DNA of 47,653 nt from positions 1 through 47,653 of the forward strand of contig JBEKMC010000039.1 in assembly GCA_050008715.1 (NCBI GenBank), read 5' to 3'. Below the pieces are notes generated by a model. The model made no database searches. It had not been told where the DNA came from and was given only the letters and a program-made list of their open reading frames with translations. Positions 7,504 through 15,020 of this stretch are shown here, piece after piece. Both the position numbers and the translations under genes were made by a program. Numbering within the stretch: position 1 is the stretch's first letter; every line of letters starts with the position of its first letter. This DNA comes from JAKACA01 sp050008715 (GTDB lineage: Bacteria; Actinomycetota; Acidimicrobiia; Acidimicrobiales; Bog-793).

Positions 7504-9030
7504 ATGCAAAGCGGTAACTCCGCGCTACGGATCGGGATCGTGGTGGTGGCTTACAACGCCGAGCCCACCCTCCTCAAGACCCTGGATCGGATCCCGGTCG
7601 ACTTCCGTCCGCGCATTGCCGAGATTCTCATCTCGGACGACGCCAGCCACGACGACACATACCAGCTCGGATTGCAATGGGCCACGCGCTCCGACACGCC
7701 GAAGACCCACGTGCTTCGCCACACGAAGAACCTCGGCTACGGGGGGAACCAGAAGGCCGCCTACAGCTTGGCCATCGAGCACGGACTCGACGTCGTCGTG
7801 CTGCTGCACGGGGACGGTCAATACGCTCCCGAGTGCCTCCCGGACATTGTCGCCCCGTTCGAGGACAGCGACTGTGCGGCTGTCTTCGGCTCTCGCATGA
7901 TGAGCAAGGGCGCCGCCAAGCTCGGCGGCATGCCGCTGTACAAGCGATGGGGCAACCGCATTCTCACGCGCTTCGAGAACGGCGTGCTCGGTACGAACCT
8001 CACCGAGTTCCACTCCGGTTATCGCGCCTACCGCACCGACACCTTGAAGAAGATCCCCTTCGCATCCAACAGCGATGGGTTCGACTTCGACACGCAGATC
8101 ATCGCCCAGATACTGCATACCGGCGGGCGCATCGTCGAGATACCGATCCCGACGTATTACGGTGACGAGATCTGCTACGTGAACGGGCTGCAGTATGCCC
8201 GTGACGTCGTCGTCGACGTCCTCAAATACCGCCTGGCGATACGCGGATTCGGGACCACTGAATGGGTGCCCTCACCCGACGAGTACGCATTCAAGGAAGG
8301 GGACGGCTCGTCGCATGCCGTCATCCTCGACATGCTTTCAGGCAGCTTGCCCTCACGCATCTTGGACCTCGGCTGCGCCGGCGGCCTGCTCGCCGAGCAG
8401 ATGAGGGCGATGGGCCATTTCGTCGTCGGGGTCGACCACAGTGAGGCACCGGGCGTACGCGAGCGAACGGACGCCTTCTTCACCGCAGATCTCGATGCCG
8501 GCATCCCCGAAGAAGTAGGAGCCGGCTACGACGTGGTCGTGGCCGGCGATGTCATCGAACATCTGTCGCGACCTGTCGACATCCTGCGCCAGATCACGCG
8601 GATCCTCCGTCCCGGTGGCCAGCTGCTCCTGTCCGTGCCGAACTTCTCCCATTGGTACCCGCGCACGAGAGTCGCCCTCGGAGCGTTCGGCTACGACCGG
8701 CGCGGCATCCTCGACGACACGCACCTGCGCTTCTTCACGCGGCTCTCCCTCCGCCGCCTTGTTCGCGACGCCGGCTTCGACATCTTGGAGGAGACGGCCA
8801 CCGGCCTGCCGCTCGGCGCCGTCGTCGACGAGGGCGGCCTGGCCGCGCTCGCCCGGCGAATCGACGGCTTCCTCGTGCGCCTGCGACCGACGCTCTTCGG
8901 ATACCAGTACGTGCTCCGGCTCACGGCTCACGCCGAGGAGACCTTGCACTCTGGCGACCTGCTCGGCCTCGACGCCGCACCCGTGGAGCCCCCGCTCACG
9001 GCACAGGGAACAGGCCGCCGGCCGGCCTGA
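7504..9030 (+). CDS. bifunctional GT2 glycosyltransferase - SAM methyltransferase
   Basis: Two enzymes in one chain of 508 residues. Residues about 8-235 are a DPM1-like GT-A glycosyltransferase: VVVAYNAEPTLLKTLDRIP, ISDDASHDDT, NLGYGGNQKAAYSLAIEHG, the metal-binding HGDGQY, and SGYRAYRTDTL. Residues about 280-450 are a class I methyltransferase: ILDLGCAGGLLAEQM (motif I), VGVDHSEAPG, VVVAGDVIEHLSRPVDIL, RILRPGGQLLLSVPN and the HLRFFTRLSLRRLVRDAGF helix. GAGGAGAGAGAG precedes the ATG. Transfer of a sugar to a lipid carrier followed by methylation of the sugar or acceptor is a reasonable guess; nothing in the sequence fixes the substrate. A hairpin follows the stop. Confidence 0.88.
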   Translation: MQSGNSALRIGIVVVAYNAEPTLLKTLDRIPVDFRPRIAEILISDDASHDDTYQLGLQWATRSDTPKTHVLRHTKNLGYGGNQKAAYSLAIEHGLDVVVLLHGDGQYAPECLPDIVAPFEDSDCAAVFGSRMMSKGAAKLGGMPLYKRWGNRILTRFENGVLGTNLTEFHSGYRAYRTDTLKKIPFASNSDGFDFDTQIIAQILHTGGRIVEIPIPTYYGDEICYVNGLQYARDVVVDVLKYRLAIRGFGTTEWVPSPDEYAFKEGDGSSHAVILDMLSGSLPSRILDLGCAGGLLAEQMRAMGHFVVGVDHSEAPGVRERTDAFFTADLDAGIPEEVGAGYDVVVAGDVIEHLSRPVDILRQITRILRPGGQLLLSVPNFSHWYPRTRVALGAFGYDRRGILDDTHLRFFTRLSLRRLVRDAGFDILEETATGLPLGAVVDEGGLAALARRIDGFLVRLRPTLFGYQYVLRLTAHAEETLHSGDLLGLDAAPVEPPLTAQGTGRRPA

Positions 9031-9060
9031 GGCCGGCCGTTGTCGGTTGCTCCCGCAACC
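9020..9060. terminator. two adjacent hairpins between convergent genes
   Basis: GGCCGGCCT (9020-9028) faces its perfect complement AGGCCGGCC (9030-9038). It is followed by GGTTGC-TCCC-GCAACC (9045-9060). They lie between the ends of the GT2-methyltransferase gene and the convergent gene that stops at 9064. No T-run follows on the plus strand, so intrinsic termination is plausible but not proven. Confidence 0.5.
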
Positions 9061-9063
9061 TCG

Positions 9064-9744
9064 TCAGGGCAGCCCGAAGAGATCCCCGAGACGGTCTCCG
9101 AGATCGCGGATCGGGCGGTTGACGACCGGGAAGTCCGGACTGCGGACCCACGTCGTCACATCGGTGATCCGTGACAACCGGGACTGGTTCGAACTGATGC
9201 CGTGGCCTTCGATCGACACGTGCATGCCGTCGACGGTGCCGAGGGCGAGCCAGTGCCCGTCGATGTCCAGGCGTTCGAACCTCGCCGGGATCCCGTCGAC
9301 CCACATCTCGACCGGACTCCAGTCACTCCGCCACGACGACTTCCCTCCTGATCGCAGCTCGACGCGCCGCTCCGTGTCGGCGTGGTCGATCACCCAGCTC
9401 ACGGAGAGGAAGTTGTTGACGAGCCGTGAGCGGTCGACGTCCATGCCCCGGCGATGGCTCGTCACGAGCAACATGCAGCCATCGGGAGCAGCGTGATGAG
9501 CCGTGATCTCGTCGACGACGACCGGGCCGTCCTGCATGCGCAAGCCGAACCGTCCGCGCCTGAACGTGGCACGACACAAGCCGATACGGACGTCGCGGGT
9601 ACCGTCCCACTCGTCGCCGAGACCGTACACGGGTAGATCGGACGCCATCGTGAGCCGCAGGGTCTGGGTAGCTTCGCGGCGGCGCTCGTGGTCCCGGGCG
9701 ATGGCGATCCACCACCATCGCGGGGGCCGCAAGACGAGTCTCAC
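9064..9744 (-). CDS. uncharacterised protein (about 226 aa)
   Basis: I do not recognise this protein. It has no signal peptide or membrane helix. Notable segments are RPPRWWWIAIARDHERRREATQ near the start, a central VVDEITAHHAAPDG, and VEMWVDGIPARFERLDIDGH followed by WLALGTVDGMHVSIEGHGI. The alternating hydrophobic pattern suggests a mostly beta fold. The GTG at 9744 gives an N-terminus of MRLVLRPPRWWW and lies 6 bases after CACAAT, which fits a leaderless start; an ATG at 9774, with GGGGG close upstream, would add ten residues. It is convergent with the GT2 gene and divergent from the MerR-TetR regulator. Confidence 0.6.
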   Translation of the reverse strand: MRLVLRPPRWWWIAIARDHERRREATQTLRLTMASDLPVYGLGDEWDGTRDVRIGLCRATFRRGRFGLRMQDGPVVVDEITAHHAAPDGCMLLVTSHRRGMDVDRSRLVNNFLSVSWVIDHADTERRVELRSGGKSSWRSDWSPVEMWVDGIPARFERLDIDGHWLALGTVDGMHVSIEGHGISSNQSRLSRITDVTTWVRSPDFPVVNRPIRDLGDRLGDLFGLP

Positions 9745-9847
9745 GCCACTATTGTGACGCCGATCTCCCGGCATCGTCCCCCTTGCGACGCCAGGGCGGT
9801 GAATTCTCCCGCGTCCACCAGCGAACTAATCTTCCTGTGACCGCGGC

Positions 9848-10747
9848 GTGATGATAAGAAGGGAACCGGTGGAACGCAGGTTGCGCGCTCAGGCTCGCAC
9901 GCTGTCGAACGACAGGCCTCCGAGACGGAAGTCGCGCGCCCTTGGCGAGGGTGTGGAGGCGACGGCCGGGTTTCCGATCTCTGTGCTGGCCGAGCGGACC
10001 GGCACGCTGGTGCCGACGATTCATCACTACCGTCAACTCGGCCTGCTGCCGGAGGCGACGGCGCTCGCGTCCAATCGATTCTTGTACGACGACCGGCACG
10101 TCGAGGCGTTGATCCTGATCCGCTTGCTGCGGGATCGTCGCAGCATGTCGCTCGAGGCCATTCGCGAGGCGCTGCCCGAGCTGCTCGCCGTCAGCCACGA
10201 CGGGCGGTCGCCCGCCGAGACGTGGGACGAGGTCATCGTCCCGTATCTGGAGCGGTCCAACCCCGATCTCGTGCGGGAACGTCTCGTGGTGGTGGCCCGC
10301 GAGGCCTTTGCTGAGCGGGGCTATGCACAGGTGAACGTCTCCGACATCTGCCGAGCGGCCACCATCGCCAAAGGTTCCTTCTACCGCTATTTCGACTCGA
10401 AGGACGCCATCTTCCTCGCCGCCGCCCGCTCCATGGTCGACGCCGTCGGAGAACAGCTCGACGACCTGCCCGCGAGACTGAACGAGCGGCAGGCGATCGA
10501 GAAGCTGCAGAACATGCTCGTCCCGATGGCGCCGCTGCTGCTCGAGGTCGCCATGGGCGAGCTCCGTCACCAGGCCAATGTCGCCGGTGTCGTGGCCGCC
10601 ATCGCCGCCGGCCTCGCCACCCGTGTCGTCCCTCGCCTCGTGACCCGCGGCCAGCCGGCGGCTCCGGTGGCCCGCCGCGTCGTGGACGCCGCCCTGGCGG
10701 GGCTTCTCAGGCCGACCCTGGCGGCTCTTCCGTCCACTCCCGCTTGA
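9848..10747 (+). CDS. hybrid regulator: MerR-type DNA-binding domain fused to TetR domain
   Basis: Two DNA-binding modules in one protein of 299 residues. Residues about 38-110 are a MerR winged helix: FPISVLAERTGTLVPTIHHY, RQLGLLPEATALASNRFLYD, VEALILIRLLRDRRSMSLEAI. Residues about 145-205 are a TetR helix-turn-helix: REAFAERGYAQVNVSDICRA followed by AATIAKGSFYRYFDSKDAIF. A TetR-like ligand-binding region of about 90 residues follows. GTG 9848, ATG 9851 and GTG 9869 are all possible starts; GTG 9869 has GAAGG at 6-base spacing. It ends about 100 bases before the hopanoid operon promoter and is the obvious candidate regulator of that operon. Its ligand is unknown. Confidence 0.88.
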   Translation: MMIRREPVERRLRAQARTLSNDRPPRRKSRALGEGVEATAGFPISVLAERTGTLVPTIHHYRQLGLLPEATALASNRFLYDDRHVEALILIRLLRDRRSMSLEAIREALPELLAVSHDGRSPAETWDEVIVPYLERSNPDLVRERLVVVAREAFAERGYAQVNVSDICRAATIAKGSFYRYFDSKDAIFLAAARSMVDAVGEQLDDLPARLNERQAIEKLQNMLVPMAPLLLEVAMGELRHQANVAGVVAAIAAGLATRVVPRLVTRGQPAAPVARRVVDAALAGLLRPTLAALPSTPA

Positions 10748-10788
10748 GCCTGCCATTCGCTCGCCGGCGGGTGGGGCTCCGCCCTCGG

Positions 10789-10820
10789 CAAGATGATGGC
10801 AGCCCAAGATGATGGCAGCA
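10789..10820. repeat. two tandem 16-bp direct repeats before the hopanoid promoter
   Basis: CAAGATGATGGCAGC occurs at 10789-10803 and again at 10805-10819, a 16-bp period with only the last base differing. The pair starts about 55 bp upstream of the proposed -35 box of the hopanoid operon and just after the MerR-TetR gene. It could be an operator or a small replication-slippage duplication. Confidence 0.6.
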
Positions 10821-10843
10821 GAGAGCCAACTTCGTCACAAGCC

Positions 10844-10871
10844 TTGACGAGCGCGCCCGCCCAGGTATAAC
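10844..10871 (+). promoter_or_regulatory. sigma-70 type promoter of the hopanoid operon
   Basis: TTGACG (10844-10849) and TATAAC (10866-10871) are separated by 16 bp, close to the housekeeping sigma consensus. Transcription would begin near 10878, which leaves room for a leader only if hpnC starts at the GTG at 10920. The neighbouring MerR-TetR gene may control it. Confidence 0.6.
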
Positions 10872-10919
10872 AAATGTGGCCAAGTGGTCATCGGGACTAT
10901 ACGAAGGGGCTGGCCGCTC

Positions 10920-11798
10920 GTGCAGATCGGGTCTGAGTACCCCCTCAACGGAGAATTCGACGAACCAGGCGACGTCGTCGCCCGGGCACGTCATGAGAAT
11001 TTTCCGGTGGCGTCGCGCCTGTTGCCCCGTGACGCCCGCCAGCAGCTGATGGCCATCTACGGCTTCGCACGGCTGGCCGACGACATCGGTGACGAGGCCC
11101 AGGGCGACCGGCTGGCACAGCTCGACTGGCTCGAGGCCGAGCTCGAGCTGGCCTCGTCCGGCCGGGCGTCCCATGCGGTGCTGCGACGTCTCACGCCGGT
11201 GCTGCGGCGGCCTGGCAGTGACCTTGCGCCGTATCGATGCCTCATCGAGGCGAACCGCATGGACCAGCGCGTGCGGCGGTACGACACGTTCGAGGACCTC
11301 GTGGGGTACTGCATGCTGTCGGCGGCGCCGGTCGGCCGGCTCGTGTTGAGTGTCTTCGGCGCCGCAACGCCGGAGCGCATGGCGTTGTCGGACAACGTCT
11401 GCATCGGCTTGCAGCTCGTCGAGCATCTGCAGGATGTGGGCGAGGATGCTCGGGCCGACCGCGTCTACCTGCCACAAGTTGATCTGGACCGTTTCGGATG
11501 CACGCCGGGCGACCTCTTGGGCAGCTCCAGCGGGCCCGCCTTGCGCAATCTCGTCGCCATGCAGGCCGAGCGCGCCCTGGGCCTGCTCGTCGCGGGCGGC
11601 CCTCTCGCCCGACAGCTGGCGCGTCGGCCGGGGATCGCCGTGGCCGGATTCACCGCCGGCGGGATAGCTGCCGTCGATGCCATCGCACGGGCGGACTACG
11701 ACGTGCTGTCGAACCTCTGCCGTCCGCGGCCACTGCGACTCGCCGCCCGAATGGTGGGCGTGCTGGCCGGCCCTCGCCGGGCCGAGGTCCCCGCGTGA
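10920..11798 (+). CDS. hpnC: hopanoid squalene synthase component HpnC
   Basis: In the HpnCDE route to squalene, HpnD makes presqualene diphosphate, HpnC converts it to hydroxysqualene, and HpnE reduces that to squalene. The 292-residue product has the HpnC mark HENFPVASRLLPRDAR, then AIYGFARLADDIGDE (first Asp-rich motif, DDIGD), RYDTFEDLVGYCMLSAAPVG and LQLVEHLQDVGEDARADRVY (second Asp motif as QDVGED). The GTG at 10920 is preferred because a good promoter at 10844-10871 would leave the earlier GTG at 10884 almost without a leader. Its stop overlaps the hpnD start (GTGA). Confidence 0.92.
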   Translation: MQIGSEYPLNGEFDEPGDVVARARHENFPVASRLLPRDARQQLMAIYGFARLADDIGDEAQGDRLAQLDWLEAELELASSGRASHAVLRRLTPVLRRPGSDLAPYRCLIEANRMDQRVRRYDTFEDLVGYCMLSAAPVGRLVLSVFGAATPERMALSDNVCIGLQLVEHLQDVGEDARADRVYLPQVDLDRFGCTPGDLLGSSSGPALRNLVAMQAERALGLLVAGGPLARQLARRPGIAVAGFTAGGIAAVDAIARADYDVLSNLCRPRPLRLAARMVGVLAGPRRAEVPA

Positions 11799-12655
11799 GC
11801 ACCCAGGTCCCGGCCATGGAGATCGCAGCCGCCTACGAATTGTGCGAGGCCGTGACGCGCCGGGAAGCGAAGAACTTCGCCTACGGGATCCGCCTGCTCC
11901 GGCCGCCGGAGCGGCGAGCGCTTTCCGCCGTCTATGCCCTCGCTCGCCGGATCGACGACATCGGCGACGGCGAGCTGCCACCTGACGAGAAGCTGACGGC
12001 TCTGCAAGAGGTTCGCAAGTCCATCGATCCCATCGACGACGACACTGACGACCCGGTGCTTATCGCCGTAGCCGATGCCGGGCGTCGCTACGACCTGCCG
12101 ATTGCCGTCTTCGGCGAGATCATCGACGGGTGTGAGATGGACGTCATCGGCACGTCGTACGTGACGATCGAGGATCTCGTCGGCTACTGCCGGCGCGTTG
12201 CCGGGTCCGTCGGGCGGCTGTCGCTGGCGATCTTCGGGGCACGGGAGCCCGAGCGCGCCGAACCGTTGGCCGACGCCCTCGGCGTCGCACTACAGCTGAC
12301 CAACATCCTGCGGGACATCGTCGAGGACCGCGGGTTCGGCCGGGTCTACTTGCCGAGCACCGACGCCGAGGCGGTCGGATGTGCTCCCGACCTGTCGGGA
12401 CCTCCGGAGCTCGTGGCCAAGCTCGTGGCGCTCGAGTGCACCCGGGCGGACGCGTGGTTCGAGGAGGGACTCCAGCTGCTGGGGTTGCTCGATGGCCGGA
12501 GCCGAGCATGCGTGGCGGCGATGGCGGGGATTTACCGGCGCTTGCTGGTACGAATCGAGCGGGAACCGATTGCCGTCACGCGAGGGCGCCTCTCCCTCCC
12601 GATGTGGGAGAAGGGGCTCGTCGCTGCCCGCAGTCTTGCGGGGAGGCAGCCGTGA
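11795..12655 (+). CDS. hpnD: presqualene diphosphate synthase HpnD
   Basis: Squalene/phytoene synthase-family enzyme of 286 residues that condenses two farnesyl diphosphates to presqualene diphosphate. It shows AKNFAYGIRLLRPPERRALS, the first aspartate motif YALARRIDDIGDGE, YVTIEDLVGYCRRVAGSVG, and the second motif LTNILRDIVEDRGFGRVYLP (DIVED). The GTG at 11795 lies within GTGA, overlapping the hpnC stop, and its own stop overlaps the hpnE start in the same way. Order and motifs separate it from HpnC, which lacks the NILRD sequence. Confidence 0.93.
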   Translation: MSTQVPAMEIAAAYELCEAVTRREAKNFAYGIRLLRPPERRALSAVYALARRIDDIGDGELPPDEKLTALQEVRKSIDPIDDDTDDPVLIAVADAGRRYDLPIAVFGEIIDGCEMDVIGTSYVTIEDLVGYCRRVAGSVGRLSLAIFGAREPERAEPLADALGVALQLTNILRDIVEDRGFGRVYLPSTDAEAVGCAPDLSGPPELVAKLVALECTRADAWFEEGLQLLGLLDGRSRACVAAMAGIYRRLLVRIEREPIAVTRGRLSLPMWEKGLVAARSLAGRQP

Positions 12656-14007
12656 CGGGACGCGTCGGCGTCGTCGGGGGAGGTCTGGCAGGTATCGCCG
12701 CTGCCCTGACGGCTGTCGACGCCGGCGCGGAGGTCGTGCTGTTCGAGCGTCGAGCGCGACTTGGAGGGCTCACGACGTCGATCGAGCGCAACGGGCTGAC
12801 CTTCGACAACGGCCAGCACGTCTTCCTGCGGTGTTGCACCGAATACCGCCGCCTGCTCGACCGCATCGGCGCGTCATCACAGGTCGCCCTGCAAAGGCGC
12901 CTCGAGGTGCCGGTCCTGCGGCCGGGCGGCCGCTCTGCCTCCATCTCGCGGTCGCGTCTGCCGGCGCCGTTTCACCTCGGGGGGGCCGTGGCGAGATACC
13001 ACCATCTCTCGATCCGCCAACGCGCCGGGCTTGTCGGCGCCGTTCTCGCTCTCCGCCGGCTCGACCCCGACGACCGCGCCCTCGACGAGGTCTCCTTCGG
13101 ACATTGGCTGAAGAATCACGGACAGAGCGACGTAGCCGTCGAACGGCTCTGGGATCTCATCGCCCTGCCGACGTTGAACGTGCCGGCCGGGGAGGCGTCG
13201 CTCAAGCTGGCCGCCAGGGTCTTCCGCACCGGGTTGCTCGACCGGCGTGACGCCGGCGACATCGGGTGGTCTGAGGTGCCGCTCGCCGAGCTCCACGGCA
13301 CGAACGCCGCCCGGGCGCTCGGTGCCGGCGGCGTCGACCTCGTCCTCGGTGAGCCCGTCACCTCGATCGAACATTCGGGGGCGGGTTTCTCGATCACGAC
13401 CGAGCACGCACGCCGGCACGTGGACGCCGTCGTCGTCGCCACGCCGATCCGGGCCGCCGTGGCCCTCGGCGCCTTTGCCGACCGGCAGGCGGCGGCGGGC
13501 CTCGGCGCCTCACCCATCGTCAACGTCCACCTCGTCCTCGATCGTCGCGTGACGGATCTCCCGATGGCGGCGTGCGTCGACTCCCCGATCCAGTTCGTCT
13601 TCGATAGAACCGCATCGAGCGGCGCAACCTCCGGCCAGTGCCTCTCGGTCTCGTTGTCGGCTGCCGACGCCTCTGTCTCGATCGGATCGAAGCTTCTCGC
13701 CCATCGCTTCATGGAGGCTCTTGCCGGTGTCTTCCCGGCGGTGCGCCAAGCTCGCCTCGTCGATGCGGTCGTCACTCGTGAGCGGGCCGCCACGTTCCGG
13801 GGGATCCCCGGCACCGACGCCATGCGTCCGGCGAGCACGACCGGGACGGCAGGCCTGTTCCTCGCGGGCGCCTACTGCGACACCGGTTGGCCCGCCACGA
13901 TGGAGGGGGCAGTCCTGAGCGGGTCCGATGCCGCCAACCGAGCGGTACGGCTGCTCTCCCCCACGTCGTCGCCAGGCGACCGAGCCCTCGAGAGGGCAGT
14001 CTCGTGA
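12652..14007 (+). CDS. hpnE: squalene-forming FAD-dependent desaturase/reductase HpnE
   Basis: Flavoprotein of the amine-oxidase/phytoene-desaturase fold, 451 residues, which reduces hydroxysqualene to squalene in the HpnCDE pathway. The N-terminal dinucleotide fold reads VGVVGGGLAGIAAALTA, followed by an acidic ribose-binding residue in VVLFERRARLGGLTTS and by NGLTFDNGQHVFL, typical of HpnE. The C-terminal FAD motif is GLFLAGAYCDTGWPATMEGA. The GTG at 12652 overlaps the hpnD stop by GTGA; the end overlaps the prenyl synthase start by GTGA. The protein is probably peripheral on the membrane. Confidence 0.93.
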   Translation: MTGRVGVVGGGLAGIAAALTAVDAGAEVVLFERRARLGGLTTSIERNGLTFDNGQHVFLRCCTEYRRLLDRIGASSQVALQRRLEVPVLRPGGRSASISRSRLPAPFHLGGAVARYHHLSIRQRAGLVGAVLALRRLDPDDRALDEVSFGHWLKNHGQSDVAVERLWDLIALPTLNVPAGEASLKLAARVFRTGLLDRRDAGDIGWSEVPLAELHGTNAARALGAGGVDLVLGEPVTSIEHSGAGFSITTEHARRHVDAVVVATPIRAAVALGAFADRQAAAGLGASPIVNVHLVLDRRVTDLPMAACVDSPIQFVFDRTASSGATSGQCLSVSLSAADASVSIGSKLLAHRFMEALAGVFPAVRQARLVDAVVTRERAATFRGIPGTDAMRPASTTGTAGLFLAGAYCDTGWPATMEGAVLSGSDAANRAVRLLSPTSSPGDRALERAVS

Positions 14008-15020
14008 CAACGGCACCGACGATGGCATGGGCGATGGCACCGGCGCGCATGCCGGCGGTTGCCGGCACCCTCGACCGTGCCCGGTCGCTCGTGACGCCGG
14101 CGCTGGACATCGCACTCGAACGCCTCAGCCCCGAGTTGCAAGGGGCCGTGCAGCATCACTTCGCCGGCAGCGGCAAGTTCGTGCGCGCCGGCCTCGTCCT
14201 TCTCTCCGCGGCCGCCGTCGGCGCCGACGAAGGCGTCGGGCTCGTGGGAGCGGTGGCGATCGAGCTCGTCCACAACTTCTCGCTCGTCCACGACGACATC
14301 ATCGACGGCGACATCGAACGGCGGCACCGCCCGACGGTGTGGGCCGAGTTTGGTGTCGGCCAGGCGATCATCAGTGGAGATGCGCTCGCAACCTTGGCAC
14401 TTCAGCTGCTGCTCGAGGACGCCACACCCGAGCGCGTCCGCGCAGCGGTCGCCCTCGCAACAGCGACCCAGGCCATGATCGCCGGACAGGCTGAGGACAT
14501 GGCCTCGGAACGGCGCTCGTCGCTCACGGTCGAGGAGTGCCTGCACGTCGCCGCCGGCAAGACTGGTGCACTCCTTTCGTGCGCAGCTTCTCTTGGAGCA
14601 GTTCTCGCCGGGGCCCCGGCTCCGGCGGTCGACGCGCTGGCGGACTTCGGACGCCACCTCGGGATCGCCTTCCAGGCGGTCGACGACGTGCTCGGAATCT
14701 GGGGAGAGGCCGCCGTGACCGGCAAGCCGGTCGGCAACGACCTTCGGCTCCACAAGAAGACGCTGCCGGTCGCAATCGCCTGCGCCGCCGGAGACGCCGA
14801 TCCTGAGCTCGGTCGACTCCTGGCCGGCGAGCTGTCCGACAGCGACGTCGACGCCGCCGCATCCGCGCTGGCGGCCTGCGGTGCCCGTGAGGCGGCGATG
14901 GCGATCGGCGAGTCACATCTGCAAGCGGCACTCGCGTCCCTCGAGCGCGTCGACCTCGAGCTTGCCCCGGTCACAGAGTTGGCGGCCATCGCCCACTTCG
15001 TCACCGCCCGGGACCGATGA
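14004..15020 (+). CDS. polyprenyl diphosphate synthase (probable farnesyl diphosphate supply)
   Basis: Trans-isoprenyl diphosphate synthase of 338 residues. The first Asp-rich motif is HDDIIDGD in VHNFSLVHDDIIDGDIERRH; the second is reduced to DDVLG in FQAVDDVLGIWGE, as in many actinobacterial enzymes. The usual GGKRxRP diphosphate-binding motif reads GSGKFVRAG, keeping Lys and Arg but changing the rest. Later marks are GNDLRLHKKTLPVA and ATATQAMIAGQAEDM. Between hpnE and shc, its likely product is the farnesyl diphosphate used by HpnD, but chain length cannot be settled by eye; geranylgeranyl diphosphate is the main alternative. Starts and stops overlap both neighbours (GTGA, ATGA). Confidence 0.88.
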   Translation: MTTAPTMAWAMAPARMPAVAGTLDRARSLVTPALDIALERLSPELQGAVQHHFAGSGKFVRAGLVLLSAAAVGADEGVGLVGAVAIELVHNFSLVHDDIIDGDIERRHRPTVWAEFGVGQAIISGDALATLALQLLLEDATPERVRAAVALATATQAMIAGQAEDMASERRSSLTVEECLHVAAGKTGALLSCAASLGAVLAGAPAPAVDALADFGRHLGIAFQAVDDVLGIWGEAAVTGKPVGNDLRLHKKTLPVAIACAAGDADPELGRLLAGELSDSDVDAAASALAACGAREAAMAIGESHLQAALASLERVDLELAPVTELAAIAHFVTARDR

